The notes: generated by a model from the letters alone, not told the origin. DNA of 64,000 nucleotides from Paracoccus albus (GCF_027913035.1 NZ_CP115775.1:2502501-2566500); one strand, 5' to 3'. Shown: positions 43,543 to 52,978, counted from the first letter of the stretch. Numbers and translations are program-made.

Positions 43543-45002
43543 GCCATAGCCTCTTGTGTTTGCGCCTTCACAGCGTCGCGATAAGCGCGCAAGCTGTTGC
43601 CGGTGAGAACTGCTGCCGGAAGCGGCAGCATCAGTGCCGTAAGCGCGGTAAGCACGATCGGATCCGGCGGTTGCGCGATAGCAAGCAACAGAACGCCGAT
43701 GATGAAGATCAGCAGTGTGCAGGGAGACAGCGCGCTCACAGCAGGGGTTCTGCTGCCGGTCTTGTCAGTCACGATGAATTTCAGCCGACAGCCGGTCAGT
43801 GCATCAAACGTCGCCTTCGCCGATTGTGGGGCCAAGGCAATGCGGCAGGCAAGGGCGCGTAACGCGATCCCCGGAGCCAACCGGTCCCGCCAGCCCCGCG
43901 CTAAAACGCGGATGATGATGTCACAAAGGCTCAGGACGATGGCAACGCCTGCCAGCGTCGCGGGAGCCGTGTGGTCCTGTCCGGTCAGCAGCCACGCCAT
44001 CAGGAGTAGGGACGGTACCAACGCCAGGTTGACCCATGCGGTCAGCTGGGACAAGATCGCGATCCGCTTGGCCAGCGTAAGCGAACCGGCAAGGCCGAAG
44101 ACGATAGCGGCATGGCGCATCAGCGTCTGAACATTGCCACTGCACCAGCGATAACGCTGTTTTTCGAGGTCGCACAGCGAGAGCGGCAGCAGGCCCTTGC
44201 CGACCACCTGATTGATGAAGCGGCCCGAGAAGCCAGCATTGCAAAGCCGCACGCCCAGTTCCGCATCCTCTGTTGTGGCCGCGCCTGACCATCCGCCCGC
44301 GGCAACAAGGGCCGCACGCGAGATCACGCAAAGCGTGCCGGTCAAAAGCACAGCCTCGGCGTCGTCGGCACTGGCGGCGTTGGTACGGAAATATTCCTCA
44401 AGCTCGGCATCCACGCCCGGCGCTACGAGAGCGGTGCCCATGTAGGATTGAGGAAACTGGACGTAATCTGCGCCAGTCCGCTGCAGGACGACGGCAGCGC
44501 GCCCCAGGAAATCGGGCGCGACAACGTAGTCGGCATCCACGGTCACGATATGGGTGGTGCGCGTGTCAGTATGCGCAAGCGCAATGTTAAGCGCCCCGGC
44601 CTTGGCACCCTTCACGCCGGTTCGGTGCAGGAACCTGATTCGCCCGGAATGGGTGGCACAGAACCGTTCTACGGGCTTCCAAAGCGCGGGATTGGCGGTG
44701 TTGTTGTCCATCACGATGATTTCGTAACCTTCTGTCGGCCACTGCTGATCCAGCAGGGCGCGCAGCGTGGCGATAACAATGCGGGGCGGTTCGCAATGGG
44801 TGGCGATGTGAACCGAAAACCAGGGAGTGGCAGGATCCCGCGGCACAGGAGAGGGATGAACGGACAGACAGGCGCCTAATGGCCGAAGCGCCAGGAGGGC
44901 GACCTGAACTGCAATGGTGGCACCGCAGATCGCGGCGCCGATTACGGGAATCGCTGCCGCAAGGACAAGCACGCTCAAAGCTATGAAAAGCCGTAGCTCC
45001 AC
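43539..45002 (-). CDS. Membrane GT2 synthase with QxxRW motif
   Basis: A 487-residue processive-type GT2 of the BcsA/NodC/HAS group. One or two N-terminal membrane helices (about 5-45) precede the catalytic domain with HIVTVDADYVV, TTEDAELGVRL (TED) and QRYRWCSG, the Q-x-x-R-W motif that holds the growing chain. Four or so membrane helices follow at about 310-345, 352-375, 425-445 and 448-475. Such enzymes make and export beta-linked polymers such as chitin-like chains. It is the first gene of the glycoconjugate operon. Confidence 0.88.
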   Translation of the reverse strand: MELRLFIALSVLVLAAAIPVIGAAICGATIAVQVALLALRPLGACLSVHPSPVPRDPATPWFSVHIATHCEPPRIVIATLRALLDQQWPTEGYEIIVMDNNTANPALWKPVERFCATHSGRIRFLHRTGVKGAKAGALNIALAHTDTRTTHIVTVDADYVVAPDFLGRAAVVLQRTGADYVQFPQSYMGTALVAPGVDAELEEYFRTNAASADDAEAVLLTGTLCVISRAALVAAGGWSGAATTEDAELGVRLCNAGFSGRFINQVVGKGLLPLSLCDLEKQRYRWCSGNVQTLMRHAAIVFGLAGSLTLAKRIAILSQLTAWVNLALVPSLLLMAWLLTGQDHTAPATLAGVAIVLSLCDIIIRVLARGWRDRLAPGIALRALACRIALAPQSAKATFDALTGCRLKFIVTDKTGSRTPAVSALSPCTLLIFIIGVLLLAIAQPPDPIVLTALTALMLPLPAAVLTGNSLRAYRDAVKAQTQEAMA

Positions 45003-45196
45003 CGTTCACCCCCGGGCGTTAAATAGAGATATTAGATTCCAGAAATCAGTGCCTTACAGGATTATTAGAAGCCTCCACGGCAACGCTTCTGGTGCTTTTA
45101 AGTTCCCACATGCAGGCGCATTACACGCTCAGACGCAGGACAAGCCTGCCTGAGAAGACGAGGTCCGGCTTTCAACTGGATTGAAAGGCCGTCTGA

Positions 45197-45934
45197 TCAG
45201 TCCTGTGGAAACCAGGATGTGTCCATCTCGGCATAGCGATCATGGAAATCGGTAAGCTCGATCATCTCGCTCTCTTTCAGGATGCGAACCTGATCCTGAT
45301 CGCGCTGGATGAAACCTTCGCGCTCAAGGCGGAGGAAAGTCTTGCTGATATAGACGTTGGTCAGCCCCAGATAGTCTGCGATCTGGCTCTGGGTCATTGG
45401 CAGGCGAAAGGTATCGGTCATTCTGCGGTTGGTGATCCGCAGGCGCGCCAGCAGGTCGAGCAGCATGTAGCTGATCCGTTCTTGCGCACTCATCCGGCCC
45501 ATGGCGCGCAGCACGTCGATCAGCACCACATGGTCTCTCAGCGCGATCGAGATGAGCAACGCGGAAAGCCGTGGCGATTTCCTCAGAATTTCGTCGAGAG
45601 AGGATTTCGGGAACGGGCACAGCCACACGTTCTCCACCGTGCGCAGGGTTGTCGTCGCGTGTTTCAGAGCGACATCCGGAAACCCTATGATATCACCCGG
45701 ATGATGAATCTTGACAATTTGGCGCCGACCATCGGGCAGATCCGTATAGCTGAAAGCCCAGCCGTGCTTGACCACATAGAGGTTCCTATTCTCTTCACCC
45801 CCCTGATATATCTCCTGTCCCGCAGGGAAAGTGCGCTGGGACTTTTCCAGCCTCGCAAGCCGCTCTTTGTCCAGATCGGACAGCGGCATGTAGTGAGAAA
45901 GTTTGGTAACCAGGCAACTGGATGCTTCGGGCAC
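45197..45934 (-). CDS. Crp/Fnr family transcriptional regulator
   Basis: A 245-residue regulator. The cyclic-nucleotide-like effector domain covers about 20-130 (IYQGGEENRNLYVVKHGWAF, HHPGDIIGFPDVAL) and the helix-turn-helix about 170-215 (MTQSQIADYLGLTNVYISKT). No Fnr-type cysteine cluster is present, so it is not an iron-sulfur oxygen sensor. It lies just upstream of the glycoconjugate operon on the same strand with 194 bp between. A hairpin (45167-45190) stands in that gap. Control of the operon by this protein is possible but unproven. Confidence 0.9.
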   Translation of the reverse strand: MPEASSCLVTKLSHYMPLSDLDKERLARLEKSQRTFPAGQEIYQGGEENRNLYVVKHGWAFSYTDLPDGRRQIVKIHHPGDIIGFPDVALKHATTTLRTVENVWLCPFPKSSLDEILRKSPRLSALLISIALRDHVVLIDVLRAMGRMSAQERISYMLLDLLARLRITNRRMTDTFRLPMTQSQIADYLGLTNVYISKTFLRLEREGFIQRDQDQVRILKESEMIELTDFHDRYAEMDTSWFPQD

Positions 45935-45944
45935 GACAGAGCTC

Positions 45945-46388
45945 CTATTCCTGACCTCGAATATGCAGCCAATCGAAGATGTTGAGAACCACGAAAATCA
46001 ACGCCGTGATGAAAGCCGCTTCTTTAAGATAGCCGAGACCGCAGGCAATTCCGATCGAGCCCACAGCCCAGATGGCGGCTCCGCTGCGGATGCCCTTGAG
46101 GCGACCGTTATCGCCCGGCGACATGATCGCGCCGGCACCAAGGAAACCGATACCGCCCACGATACCCTGTATGAAGCGGGTCGGATCGACGGTCATGGCC
46201 TCATCCTCCGCCACTCCGCTCAGCGCGAAGTTCAGCGTGACGACCATCAGCGCGGCCGAGCCGATCGCGACAAGCACGTAGGTCCCGGCCCCGAGTGGTT
46301 TTCCCTTGATCTCACGGTCCAGGCCGACGACCAGCCCGCCCCCTCCCGCGAAGAGGACGCGCATAATGAATTCGCTGAAATCAATCAT
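45945..46388 (-). CDS. MgtC/SapB family membrane protein
   Basis: A 147-residue inner-membrane protein with four helices. The conserved segments are LVVGLDREIKGKPLGAGTYV and FIQGIVGGIGFLGAGAIM. Only the membrane domain of the MgtC family is present, without the C-terminal ACT-like domain. MgtC proteins affect membrane potential, magnesium limitation and acid survival. It is transcribed toward the Crp/Fnr gene with 10 bp between, so the two probably share an mRNA. Confidence 0.9.
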   Translation of the reverse strand: MIDFSEFIMRVLFAGGGGLVVGLDREIKGKPLGAGTYVLVAIGSAALMVVTLNFALSGVAEDEAMTVDPTRFIQGIVGGIGFLGAGAIMSPGDNGRLKGIRSGAAIWAVGSIGIACGLGYLKEAAFITALIFVVLNIFDWLHIRGQE

Positions 46389-46470
46389 TTTCCAACGTGC
46401 TCCATGAAGGTTGCCGTAAGCTTGGTTAACAGGTTTAGGGAGCCTGACCTACCCTCTGCTGGTCCCTCAT

Positions 46471-46719
46471 TCATAACGAGAATCTGCAGGTTGGATCTGG
46501 GTATTCGGCTTCCCCGTCTGACGCAAGCGCGCCGGGCGCGGAGCCCTCAAATTGCTCAAGCGTCCGGCGCGCTTGCTGTGGCGTCTGGTTGGCGAGGGAC
46601 GAGTGCGGCCTGACCGTGTTGTAGTCGTAACGCCAGAGGGCCAGCTTGCGCCGTGCATCATCCAGGCTGTCGAATATCTCCTCGTTCAGCAGTTCGGTCT
46701 TAGCTAGCAAATGCACCAA
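46471..46719 (-). pseudogene. IS3-family transposase C-terminal fragment
   Basis: The minus-strand frame reads LLNEEIFDSLDDARRKLALW, then RYDYNTVRPHSSLANQTPQQ, the C-terminal end of an IS3-family OrfB. The DDE core is missing. It lies between the MgtC-like gene and a broken small gene. Confidence 0.8.
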
Positions 46720-46763
46720 ATTGCCGACTGGATCGGGGGCGTGAGGTTTGATCCAATGTCGGC

Positions 46764-47190
46764 ATGTCGGAACCTTTGGTAGTCCAGACGTTGGCGCAGA
46801 AACGCGCCGAGATCCTCGGCCGGATCAAGGCCTATGAGGCGCAGATAGCTCCAGGCCAAACACGACCTGGCACATGTGAATGCGACGATCGAACTGTTCG
46901 CCGCTCCTGAGCGACAGAGGGCGCCTTACATGGTCAGCCATGGCTTCTTCAAAAAGGGCGAGATCGCCGACATCTGCGTCCGCCATCTCGACGTCGACGG
47001 GGAGATGACGACCCGCGAACTCGCCAAGTGGGTCATGGCCGAACGGGATCTGGAGATCTCGGATGCCGCCCTGAGGAACTCGGTGGTGTTCAAGGTGGTC
47101 CAGGCGTTGCGCCACGCCAAGCGCCGAAAGCTCGTCCGTATGGTGGAGAAGCGTAAAGGGATGTGCTTGTGGGCCGCCGGAGACGCTGTC
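46764..47190 (+). pseudogene. Conserved island hypothetical protein, frameshifted
   Basis: From the ATG at 46764 the frame reads MSEPLVVQTLAQKRAEILGR, then loses register near 46850 (GCTCCAG with one C too many). The continuing frame gives HVNATIELFAAPERQRAPYM, then GEMTTRELAKWVMAERDLEI and KRKGMCLWAA. It is a helical coiled-coil plus winged-helix-like protein common in alphaproteobacterial islands. Its 3' end merges at about 47190 with antisense IS1595 sequence. The function is unknown. Confidence 0.65.
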
Positions 47191-47202
47191 ACGGCTCACG
47201 CG

Positions 47203-48153
47203 TCGTTGCCAGTATCCCTTCCACGCCCGGCTGACCGGCACGGCAAGCGCCCCGCCGATCAGGCGATCGGCCAGACATCCGTTGCTTTCGTCCCGATGAT
47301 CCTCGAGCCAGGCAGCATGGGTTGCGCAGGCATCGAGATGCCGCCCTTCAACCCTCAGATGCTGGCCGCCGATCATCCGCCTCAGCCGCGAGAAGTAGCT
47401 CTCGGCACCATTTGTGTGAGTATCATTCAGACTGTAAGCTTCTTAATGATTGATCCTTTGCATGTCGAAATCGGGCTCCAGAAGGTCCCAGTGCGTGCCC
47501 TCATCGGCCGGAACGACCGTGCCGGAAGCGATCTGCTCCCTTACGAAATCAACACTCTGGCCCTCACGCAGGAAGGTCCGTGTGACAGTCCGCCCGTCGC
47601 GCTGGCGCAGCACGACCACCACGCGGCGCTTGCCGCTGCGGTTGCCGAGCAGCCGCCGATCAACACGATCCTCCCGCAAGTTGGCGGGCCGGACATGTCC
47701 ACCAAAGGCAGCTCCGCCCACCTCCACCTCGCCCGCCAGGCGTATATCCCGGGTCTTGGCCGCCATCGCCTCGCGAAGCTTGTGCATCAGCACGAACGCC
47801 GTCTTGTGCTGCACGTCCAGATCGCGTGAGAGTTGGACTGCCGACAGCCCCTTGGCCGCGTTCACGAAAAGGCAGATCGCGCCGAGCAGGTCGACGAAGG
47901 ATAGCTTCCGCGACGCAAAGATGGTGCCGGAGGTCACGCTGAACTGGCGATGGCAGGCCGCACATTTGAAACGCCGGCGGGTCGTCAGATCGTAGATATC
48001 CACGCACCCGCAGGCCGGACAAACCGGCGCACCGTTGGTCTCTTGCCAACGCAGCCGGCAGAACCGGCGATAGGCGGCCTCCTCGCCATCGGAGAAGATC
48101 ACCTTGAGCGAAAGTGTTCGTGCCGCCGCGGAGAGAAGAAAGTGCTGCGTCAT
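47203..48153 (-). pseudogene. IS1595-family transposase with premature stop
   Basis: The reading from ATG 48153 has a zinc ribbon (CPACGCVDIYD, FKCAACHRQFSVTSGTIF) and the ISXO2-like DDE domain (EVEVGGAAFGGHVRP). A TAA at 47443-47445 interrupts it after DMQRINH, but the same frame continues EAYSLNDTHTNGAESYFSRL to WKGYWQR at about 47203. The full length would be about 317 residues. The stop makes it inactive unless read through. Its downstream boundary lies in the broken island gene. Confidence 0.82.
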
Positions 48154-48265
48154 GGAGACCTCCAGAGCCATTATGTTCACATAATGTTCTTAAGTACTCG
48201 CTCCGTCAATGTCTTGGTGCATTTGATACCTAAGACGTAAGCGTTCGCAGGACATCACGGTCGGC

Positions 48266-49822
48266 TTAGCTTGACGGTTTGAAGTTCCATGGCAGCAGGT
48301 CGTCGATGCGGCTTTGCGGGTGGCCGTTGGCGATGGCTGTCAGGGTTGCCTTGAGATAAGCGAAGGGCTCGATGCGATTGATCTTGCAGGTCTCGATCAG
48401 CGAGGCAATGCGGCCCCAGGCGATGCCGCCTTCGTCGTGGCCGGCGAAGAGGGCATTCTTGCGATTGAGGGCAATGGGACGGATCAGGTTCTCGACCCTG
48501 TTGGAGTCGATCTCGACACGGCCATCGGTCAGGAAGGTTTGCAGCCCGTCCCAGTGGTTATGGATATAGGCCAGTTTTTCGCCCAAGCGGGATTTGGCGG
48601 AGGTCTTGCGGCGCTGCGCCTGCAGCCAGTCGCCGAAGGTGGCCACCAGCGGCGCGGTGCGGGCTTGGCGGGCTGAGAGGCGCTGGCCGGAGGAGACGCC
48701 GCGGATATCGGCCTCGACGGCATAGAATTCGGCAATGCGGCGCAGGCCCTCGGCGGCGATCGCTGATCCGTCGCGGTCGAAGACCTCCTTCAGTTTGCGG
48801 CGCGCATGCGCCCAGCAATGCGCCACGCGAATGGGCGCGCCGCCCTTGCGCGAGGGTTTGGTCAGTCGATTGTAGCCGGTATCGCCGTCGACCTGCAGAA
48901 TGCCGTCGAAGCCGGTCAGGAAGGTTTCAGCACATTCGCCCGCGCGGCCGGGGGCGTAGAAGTAGACCACGCCGGGCGGGTCCTCGCCGCCCCAGGATCG
49001 GTTATCGCGGGCGAGTGCCCAGAGATATCCGGTTTTTGTTGCTCCGCGCCCCGGATCCAGCACCGGGGCGGTGGTTTCATCCATGAACAGCTTGCCGGAT
49101 CGCTTCAGATTCTCGGCCAACCGGTCGACGACGGGCTTCAGATGGAATGCAGCCTTGCCGACCCAATCGGCCAGCACGGCACGGTGCAGATCAAGCCCCG
49201 CCCGCGCCAGGATCTGGCTCTGGCGATACAGTGGCAGGTGATCGGCATATTTGCTGATCAGGACATGAGCGATGGCACCTTCGGTTGGTAGCCCGCCCGC
49301 GATCAGATGTGAGGGTGCCGGGGCCTGCGTCACGCCGTCGGTGCAGGTCCGACAGGCATATTTCGGGCGCACGGTGACGATGACGCGCAACTGGGCCGGC
49401 ACGATGTCCAGACGCTCACTGCGGTCTTCACCGATCCGATGCATGACACCGCAGCCGCAGGGGCAGATCAGGCTGTCAGGCTCGATTACCTCTTCAATGC
49501 GCGGAAGGGCGGCAGGCAGATTGCCAATGGTGCGCTTGGGCGCGGACTTGGTCGTCCCGCCCCCTGCTTTGGGGGCACGGATTTCCTTTTCCGCCTCAAC
49601 CTCGGCCAGCGCGATGGACAGATCCTCGAACGCGAGCTGCCGCTCGTCCTCGGACGGCTTTTCCGAACGCTTGCCATGCAAGGCCCGGTTCAATTCGGCG
49701 ATCAGATGCTCTTGCCGCCGGGTGATATCCTTGAGCGCCGCGACCTCTTCCAACAGCGCTTGCACCGCCGCGCGTTGCGCGGACGGGATGGCGGAAAGAT
49801 CAAGGATTGCTGCGGTCTGCAT
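48266..49822 (-). CDS. tnpC: IS66 transposase TnpC
   Basis: A 518-residue IS66 transposase. An N-terminal coiled coil is followed by a zinc-binding segment (LICPCGCGVMHRIGEDRSER), the DDE domain with KLFMDETTAPVLDPGRG and ILQVDGDTGYNRL, and the catalytic Glu region near RVEIDSNRVENLIRPIAL. The C-terminal end IDDLLPWNFKPSS is normal, so the protein looks complete. It performs strand transfer of the IS66 element. Confidence 0.93.
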   Translation of the reverse strand: MQTAAILDLSAIPSAQRAAVQALLEEVAALKDITRRQEHLIAELNRALHGKRSEKPSEDERQLAFEDLSIALAEVEAEKEIRAPKAGGGTTKSAPKRTIGNLPAALPRIEEVIEPDSLICPCGCGVMHRIGEDRSERLDIVPAQLRVIVTVRPKYACRTCTDGVTQAPAPSHLIAGGLPTEGAIAHVLISKYADHLPLYRQSQILARAGLDLHRAVLADWVGKAAFHLKPVVDRLAENLKRSGKLFMDETTAPVLDPGRGATKTGYLWALARDNRSWGGEDPPGVVYFYAPGRAGECAETFLTGFDGILQVDGDTGYNRLTKPSRKGGAPIRVAHCWAHARRKLKEVFDRDGSAIAAEGLRRIAEFYAVEADIRGVSSGQRLSARQARTAPLVATFGDWLQAQRRKTSAKSRLGEKLAYIHNHWDGLQTFLTDGRVEIDSNRVENLIRPIALNRKNALFAGHDEGGIAWGRIASLIETCKINRIEPFAYLKATLTAIANGHPQSRIDDLLPWNFKPSS

Positions 49823-49876
49823 GCTCGAGAACTATCAGAAACGCTTGACAAAAACACGCAAAACCAAGCGGCTGAT

Positions 49877-50230
49877 TCACTCTGCCGCAGCCGGTGGACG
49901 GGTTTCCAGCGCTTTGACGCGGCGCCAGTCCAGACCGGAAAGCAGCGCCTCGAACTGGGCATGGTTCAGCGCCATCATCCCGTCCTTGATGGCGGGCCAG
50001 GTAAAACTCGCATCCTCCAGCCGCTTATAGGCCATCACCAGACCCGTGCCGTCCCAATACAAGAGCTTCAACCTGTCCGCCCGGCGCGAGCGGAACACAA
50101 AGACCGTGCCGGTAAACGGATCCTTGCGCAGCACCGATGACACCAGTGCCGCCAAACCATCATGGCCCTTCCTGAAGTCGACGGGCTGTGTCGAGACCAG
50201 AACCCGCACACGATTGGAGGGAAACATCAT
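49877..50230 (-). CDS. tnpB: IS66 accessory protein TnpB
   Basis: A 117-residue IS66 Orf2 protein. It reads VLVSTQPVDFRKGHDGLAAL, then DPFTGTVFVFRSRRADRLKL and LYWDGTGLVMAYKRLE, the three conserved blocks of the family. Needed with TnpA and TnpC for transposition; its biochemical role is not defined. It overlaps the TnpA stop by 4 bp. Confidence 0.93.
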   Translation of the reverse strand: MMFPSNRVRVLVSTQPVDFRKGHDGLAALVSSVLRKDPFTGTVFVFRSRRADRLKLLYWDGTGLVMAYKRLEDASFTWPAIKDGMMALNHAQFEALLSGLDWRRVKALETRPPAAAE

Positions 50231-50676
50231 GACCGCAATCCGATCGCCAACATGATCTCGGCAATGCGTGCGGCAGGCGTGGCGCTATCCAGCCGGATGG
50301 TCATCTGGCCTACAGCAATCTCGATGGCTCCAGTATCTAGCGCTTCGGACTTGCCCGACGGACCTGAAAGAACCGGAACAGGGGCGGAAAGGCCCCGGTC
50401 AGGCAGCACGATCGGCGCAAAACAAAGGCCGTCATCCTCGTCTGCAGGCAAAACCAAGCGGCCATCCCGCGCCCGACTGCGCCATTCCGACAGATGGTTC
50501 GCCCGAAGCCCATATCGCGCCGCGACCGCGTTAACCGTCGCCCCCGGATTCAAGCTCTCGGCCACGATCCGCGCCTTGATCTCATCCGGCCAGCGCCGCT
50601 GCCCGTTCGGTCGGATGTCTACCCCATAGTCCCTGAGAAACTCCAACGTAGTCGCCATCGCGAAACTCCCGCACAA
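50227..50676 (-). CDS. tnpA: IS66 accessory protein TnpA
   Basis: A 149-residue IS66 Orf1 protein. The helix-turn-helix ([20 protein letters not shown], then RYGLRANHLSEWR) binds DNA; the C-terminal half is variable. It is the first gene of the element. Confidence 0.92.
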   Translation of the reverse strand: MCGSFAMATTLEFLRDYGVDIRPNGQRRWPDEIKARIVAESLNPGATVNAVAARYGLRANHLSEWRSRARDGRLVLPADEDDGLCFAPIVLPDRGLSAPVPVLSGPSGKSEALDTGAIEIAVGQMTIRLDSATPAARIAEIMLAIGLRS

Positions 50677-50742
50677 TCTCCGTCAGGCGCGAAATCTCAG
50701 ACCGTGTGAAAACAAGGAAGGTGGGGCACAGGCGCCGCTTAC

Positions 50743-51020
50743 GGAGAACCCGACCAGCGCCGCATCCGTCGCGTCCGTTCCCGTCATTGCTGCCACAAGA
50801 TTATCTGTCATGGTGTCATCATCATAGCACCCGCCCGCATGTTCGGAATGACCGAAGCCCCGGCGACACGGGGCGATCACGCGAAAACCCGCCTCAGTCA
50901 GCGCGGCCGTCTGCTATTTCTACATGTCATGTCCCAGTGGCCGACGCTGCATCACCACAACGTCCGTGCCGTCGCCTTCGACGCGAATGAGCAGCTCCGT
51001 TCCGGCTGCTACGCTAACGT
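50743..51020 (-). pseudogene. Alpha/beta hydrolase fragment cut by IS66
   Basis: The frame contains ALTEAGFRVIAPCRRGFGHS and LVAAMTGTDATDAALVGFSVS, the N-terminal third of a chloroperoxidase/haloalkane-dehalogenase-type hydrolase. The nucleophile serine falls at the IS66 boundary and everything after it is missing. Two TAG codons upstream (within GHDM-stop-K-stop-QTAAL) stand where tryptophan and tyrosine codons are expected. It is a dead gene. Confidence 0.7.
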
Positions 51021-51136
51021 GCGAAATCGGACATTGTCCGGCCTGCAGGGTCGCTCAGGCGTTAGTTAGGTCAACGCACCATGGAAAACCGGGGTAGTAC
51101 GCGCGAGATCGTGCGAACGAACTGTAGCGCCGGATA

Positions 51137-51697
51137 TCAGGTGGAACTGCGCTCATGACGGCCCTCTTTCACTTCCTCGATGATCTTGCCACAAAAGGCA
51201 TCGAGATCGCCGGGATTGCGCGACGTGATGAGCCCCTGATCGGTGACGACCTCGCTGTCTTCCCACTTGCCGCCCGCGTTTTTCACATCGGTTTGGATCG
51301 ACGTGTAGGAGGTAACATTGCGACCCTCGATCACACCCGCCTCGACCAGCAGCCAGGGCGCATGGCAAATCGCGGCCAGCGTCTTGCCGCTGTTGAAAAA
51401 GTCGCGCACGAAGGCAACGGCCTTCTCATTGGTGCGCAGGATGTCGGGGTTAATCTGTCCGCCGGGCAGCACAAGCGCGTCGAAATCCTCGACCCGCGCA
51501 TCGTCGAGGGCAAGATCGACGTCGATGCTTTGGCCCCAGTCATCTTCGTCCCATCCCCTGATGGAGCCGCTTTCGGGGGAAATTACGGTGATCGTCGCGC
51601 CCGCCTCTTCCAGCTGCCGTTTCGGTTCGAACAGTTCTGACTGCTCGAACCCATTGGTGGACAGAATTGCAATTTTTGCGTCTTTGATGTCGGTCAT
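51137..51697 (-). CDS. DJ-1/PfpI family protein (YhbO-like), left copy
   Basis: A 186-residue class I glutamine-amidotransferase-like protein from the ATG at 51697. The nucleophile is Cys111 in LAAICHAPWLL, next to the histidine, as in YhbO and PfpI; the conserved glutamate is probably the E in GFEQSELFEPKRQLEEAGA. Related proteins protect against oxidative or carbonyl stress, with reported protease or deglycase activity still debated. It lies downstream of the TetR remnant on the same strand. An identical copy is at 61772-62332. Confidence 0.92.
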   Translation of the reverse strand: MTDIKDAKIAILSTNGFEQSELFEPKRQLEEAGATITVISPESGSIRGWDEDDWGQSIDVDLALDDARVEDFDALVLPGGQINPDILRTNEKAVAFVRDFFNSGKTLAAICHAPWLLVEAGVIEGRNVTSYTSIQTDVKNAGGKWEDSEVVTDQGLITSRNPGDLDAFCGKIIEEVKEGRHERSST

Positions 51698-51835
51698 GTC
51701 GAATTTCTCCGTTCGGTTTCGATACGTGATTCCGACATCCACACCGCACGGGGCGTCGGTGTCGCAGTATCAAAATGATCGTTCCAAATATAGAACCGTG
51801 TCGATATTGCTCTGGTTCCGAACGGCCGGAAAAAA

Positions 51836-52432
51836 TCAGTCGAGCAGGGCTTCGCCGGTCTTCAGCAGCGTACCGGCTTCTGCCTTGTCCATGCCTGATT
51901 TGCGCATAAGCGTTGCGCCATAGGCCAGCGACACCAGCGCACGCGCCTTGGCGCGGATAGCGGGATTCGCTCGTTCGCCACACTTCTGAAAAGCTTTCGA
52001 TCCAATCGCTCTGGTCTTGGGCGATGGCGCGCACATCCGCGTCGTGGGGCGCAAGTTCGGTGATGCAGTTGGCGAGAAGGCAGCCGTTTTCGCCCCCGCC
52101 ATTCGCGATCAGCATCAGCATAGCGTGAATAGCCTCGCGCGGGGACCCGGCAGCTTCGGCGATCCCGGCCATCTTCTCCCGGTTGATTTCGCAGTAGTGA
52201 CTGACAGCTGCCATCAGCAGATCCCGCTTCGAGCCGAACGCATCGGAAAAGCTCGACCGGCTTAGACCTGTCGCCTCCAGCAGATCCCGACCGAAGTCGC
52301 TTCAAAGCCGTTCTTCCAGAAAACTTCTATCGCGGCATCCAGCGCCGTCGCGCTGTCAAAACCTTTTGGACGGCCCCGTCGCGCCGACCCGATTGCCCTA
52401 TCATCGTCGTGTGAAATCAATTTTTTATCCAT
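51836..52432 (-). pseudogene. TetR-family regulator, two frameshifts, left copy
   Basis: From the ATG at 52432 the start is [20 protein letters not shown], leading into the TetR helix-turn-helix ([21 protein letters not shown]). At about 52286 one G is missing; the reading resumes in another frame as [21 protein letters not shown] second shift at about 51975 leads to ANPAIRAKARALVSLAYGAT and the stop at 51836. The same two defects occur in the right copy, so they either predate the duplication or come from shared reads. The intact form would be about 200 residues and probably controlled the PfpI gene. Confidence 0.75.
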
Positions 52433-52978
52433 GCAGCTGCAGTCGATACCGCCTGGTCAAATTACCGCATCTAGAACTGCATAGCGATGACCCGTTTCGA
52501 CCGCTTAACCCAGACGGTCGGTCAGGCAGGCGCAACCGAGGTCAGCTTTGTTCGCGGTTCGGTCGCTGCTCCTAAGGGTTTTGCTGCGCGGCATGCGAAC
52601 GACCGAACCCGCAGCTGCGATGCGGCATGAAAACTTGCGGCGCCACAGCGAATATTCCGCTGCTAGCGCGCGCAGCAAGAATTTGACGCTTCTGCAACGG
52701 GCTCCTTCCGGACGTTCTCCGCAGCGCAGTATGGGCCCAAACCCGTACGTTTTTGTCACCGGCGCTTACCACCGTTTTTGACCGAAATCTCACGTTTGTA
52801 ATCTGGGAAGTAAATGTCTAAAGACTTCTGCGGCCTCGGCAGCCGGGACGCAAACGTTACTTGATGGGTCTTTTTCAGACTTCAACATCATGTCGCCCGC
52901 ACATTCTTACCTGTTGTCGCAACGCGCACAGCAACAGCGCCGTGGCCGGAAAATGATGGAAACGACGCAAAGGTAGAA
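52433..52978. other. Upstream region of the TetR and symporter genes
   Basis: No gene is recognised in these 546 bp. The left 345 bp belong to the inverted duplication and include a 10-bp dyad (the mirror of GGTTCGGTCG/CGACCGAACC at 60860-60913). The right 200 bp are unique and must hold the promoter of the symporter gene; no clear motif was found. Confidence 0.5.

Larger units (their letters stand above)
48237..50742 (-). mobile_element. IS66-family element, three genes
   Basis: The ends start GTAAGCG (48237) and finish CGCTTAC (50742), the usual IS66 termini, about 2.5 kb apart. TnpA, TnpB and TnpC are all open and in standard order on the minus strand. The eight bases on each side (CCTAAGAC and GGAGAACC) differ, so a target duplication is lacking; one flank may have been rearranged after insertion. 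The right side cuts a hydrolase gene. Confidence 0.85.
51064..52777. repeat. Inverted duplication, left arm
   Basis: This 1714-bp block is the reverse complement of 60692-62405, with paired positions always summing to 113469, so there are no gaps. All reading frames compared in the two arms give identical translations. Beyond 51064 similarity drops to roughly 80% over the next 40 bp, and beyond 52777 it ends. It carries a DJ-1/PfpI gene and a broken TetR gene. Confidence 0.92.

Noticed and set aside
45167..45190. Hairpin between the Crp/Fnr gene and the glycan operon as a strong terminator
   Set aside because: The stem has a bulge and lacks a T-run on the minus strand, so I mention it only within the Crp/Fnr entry.
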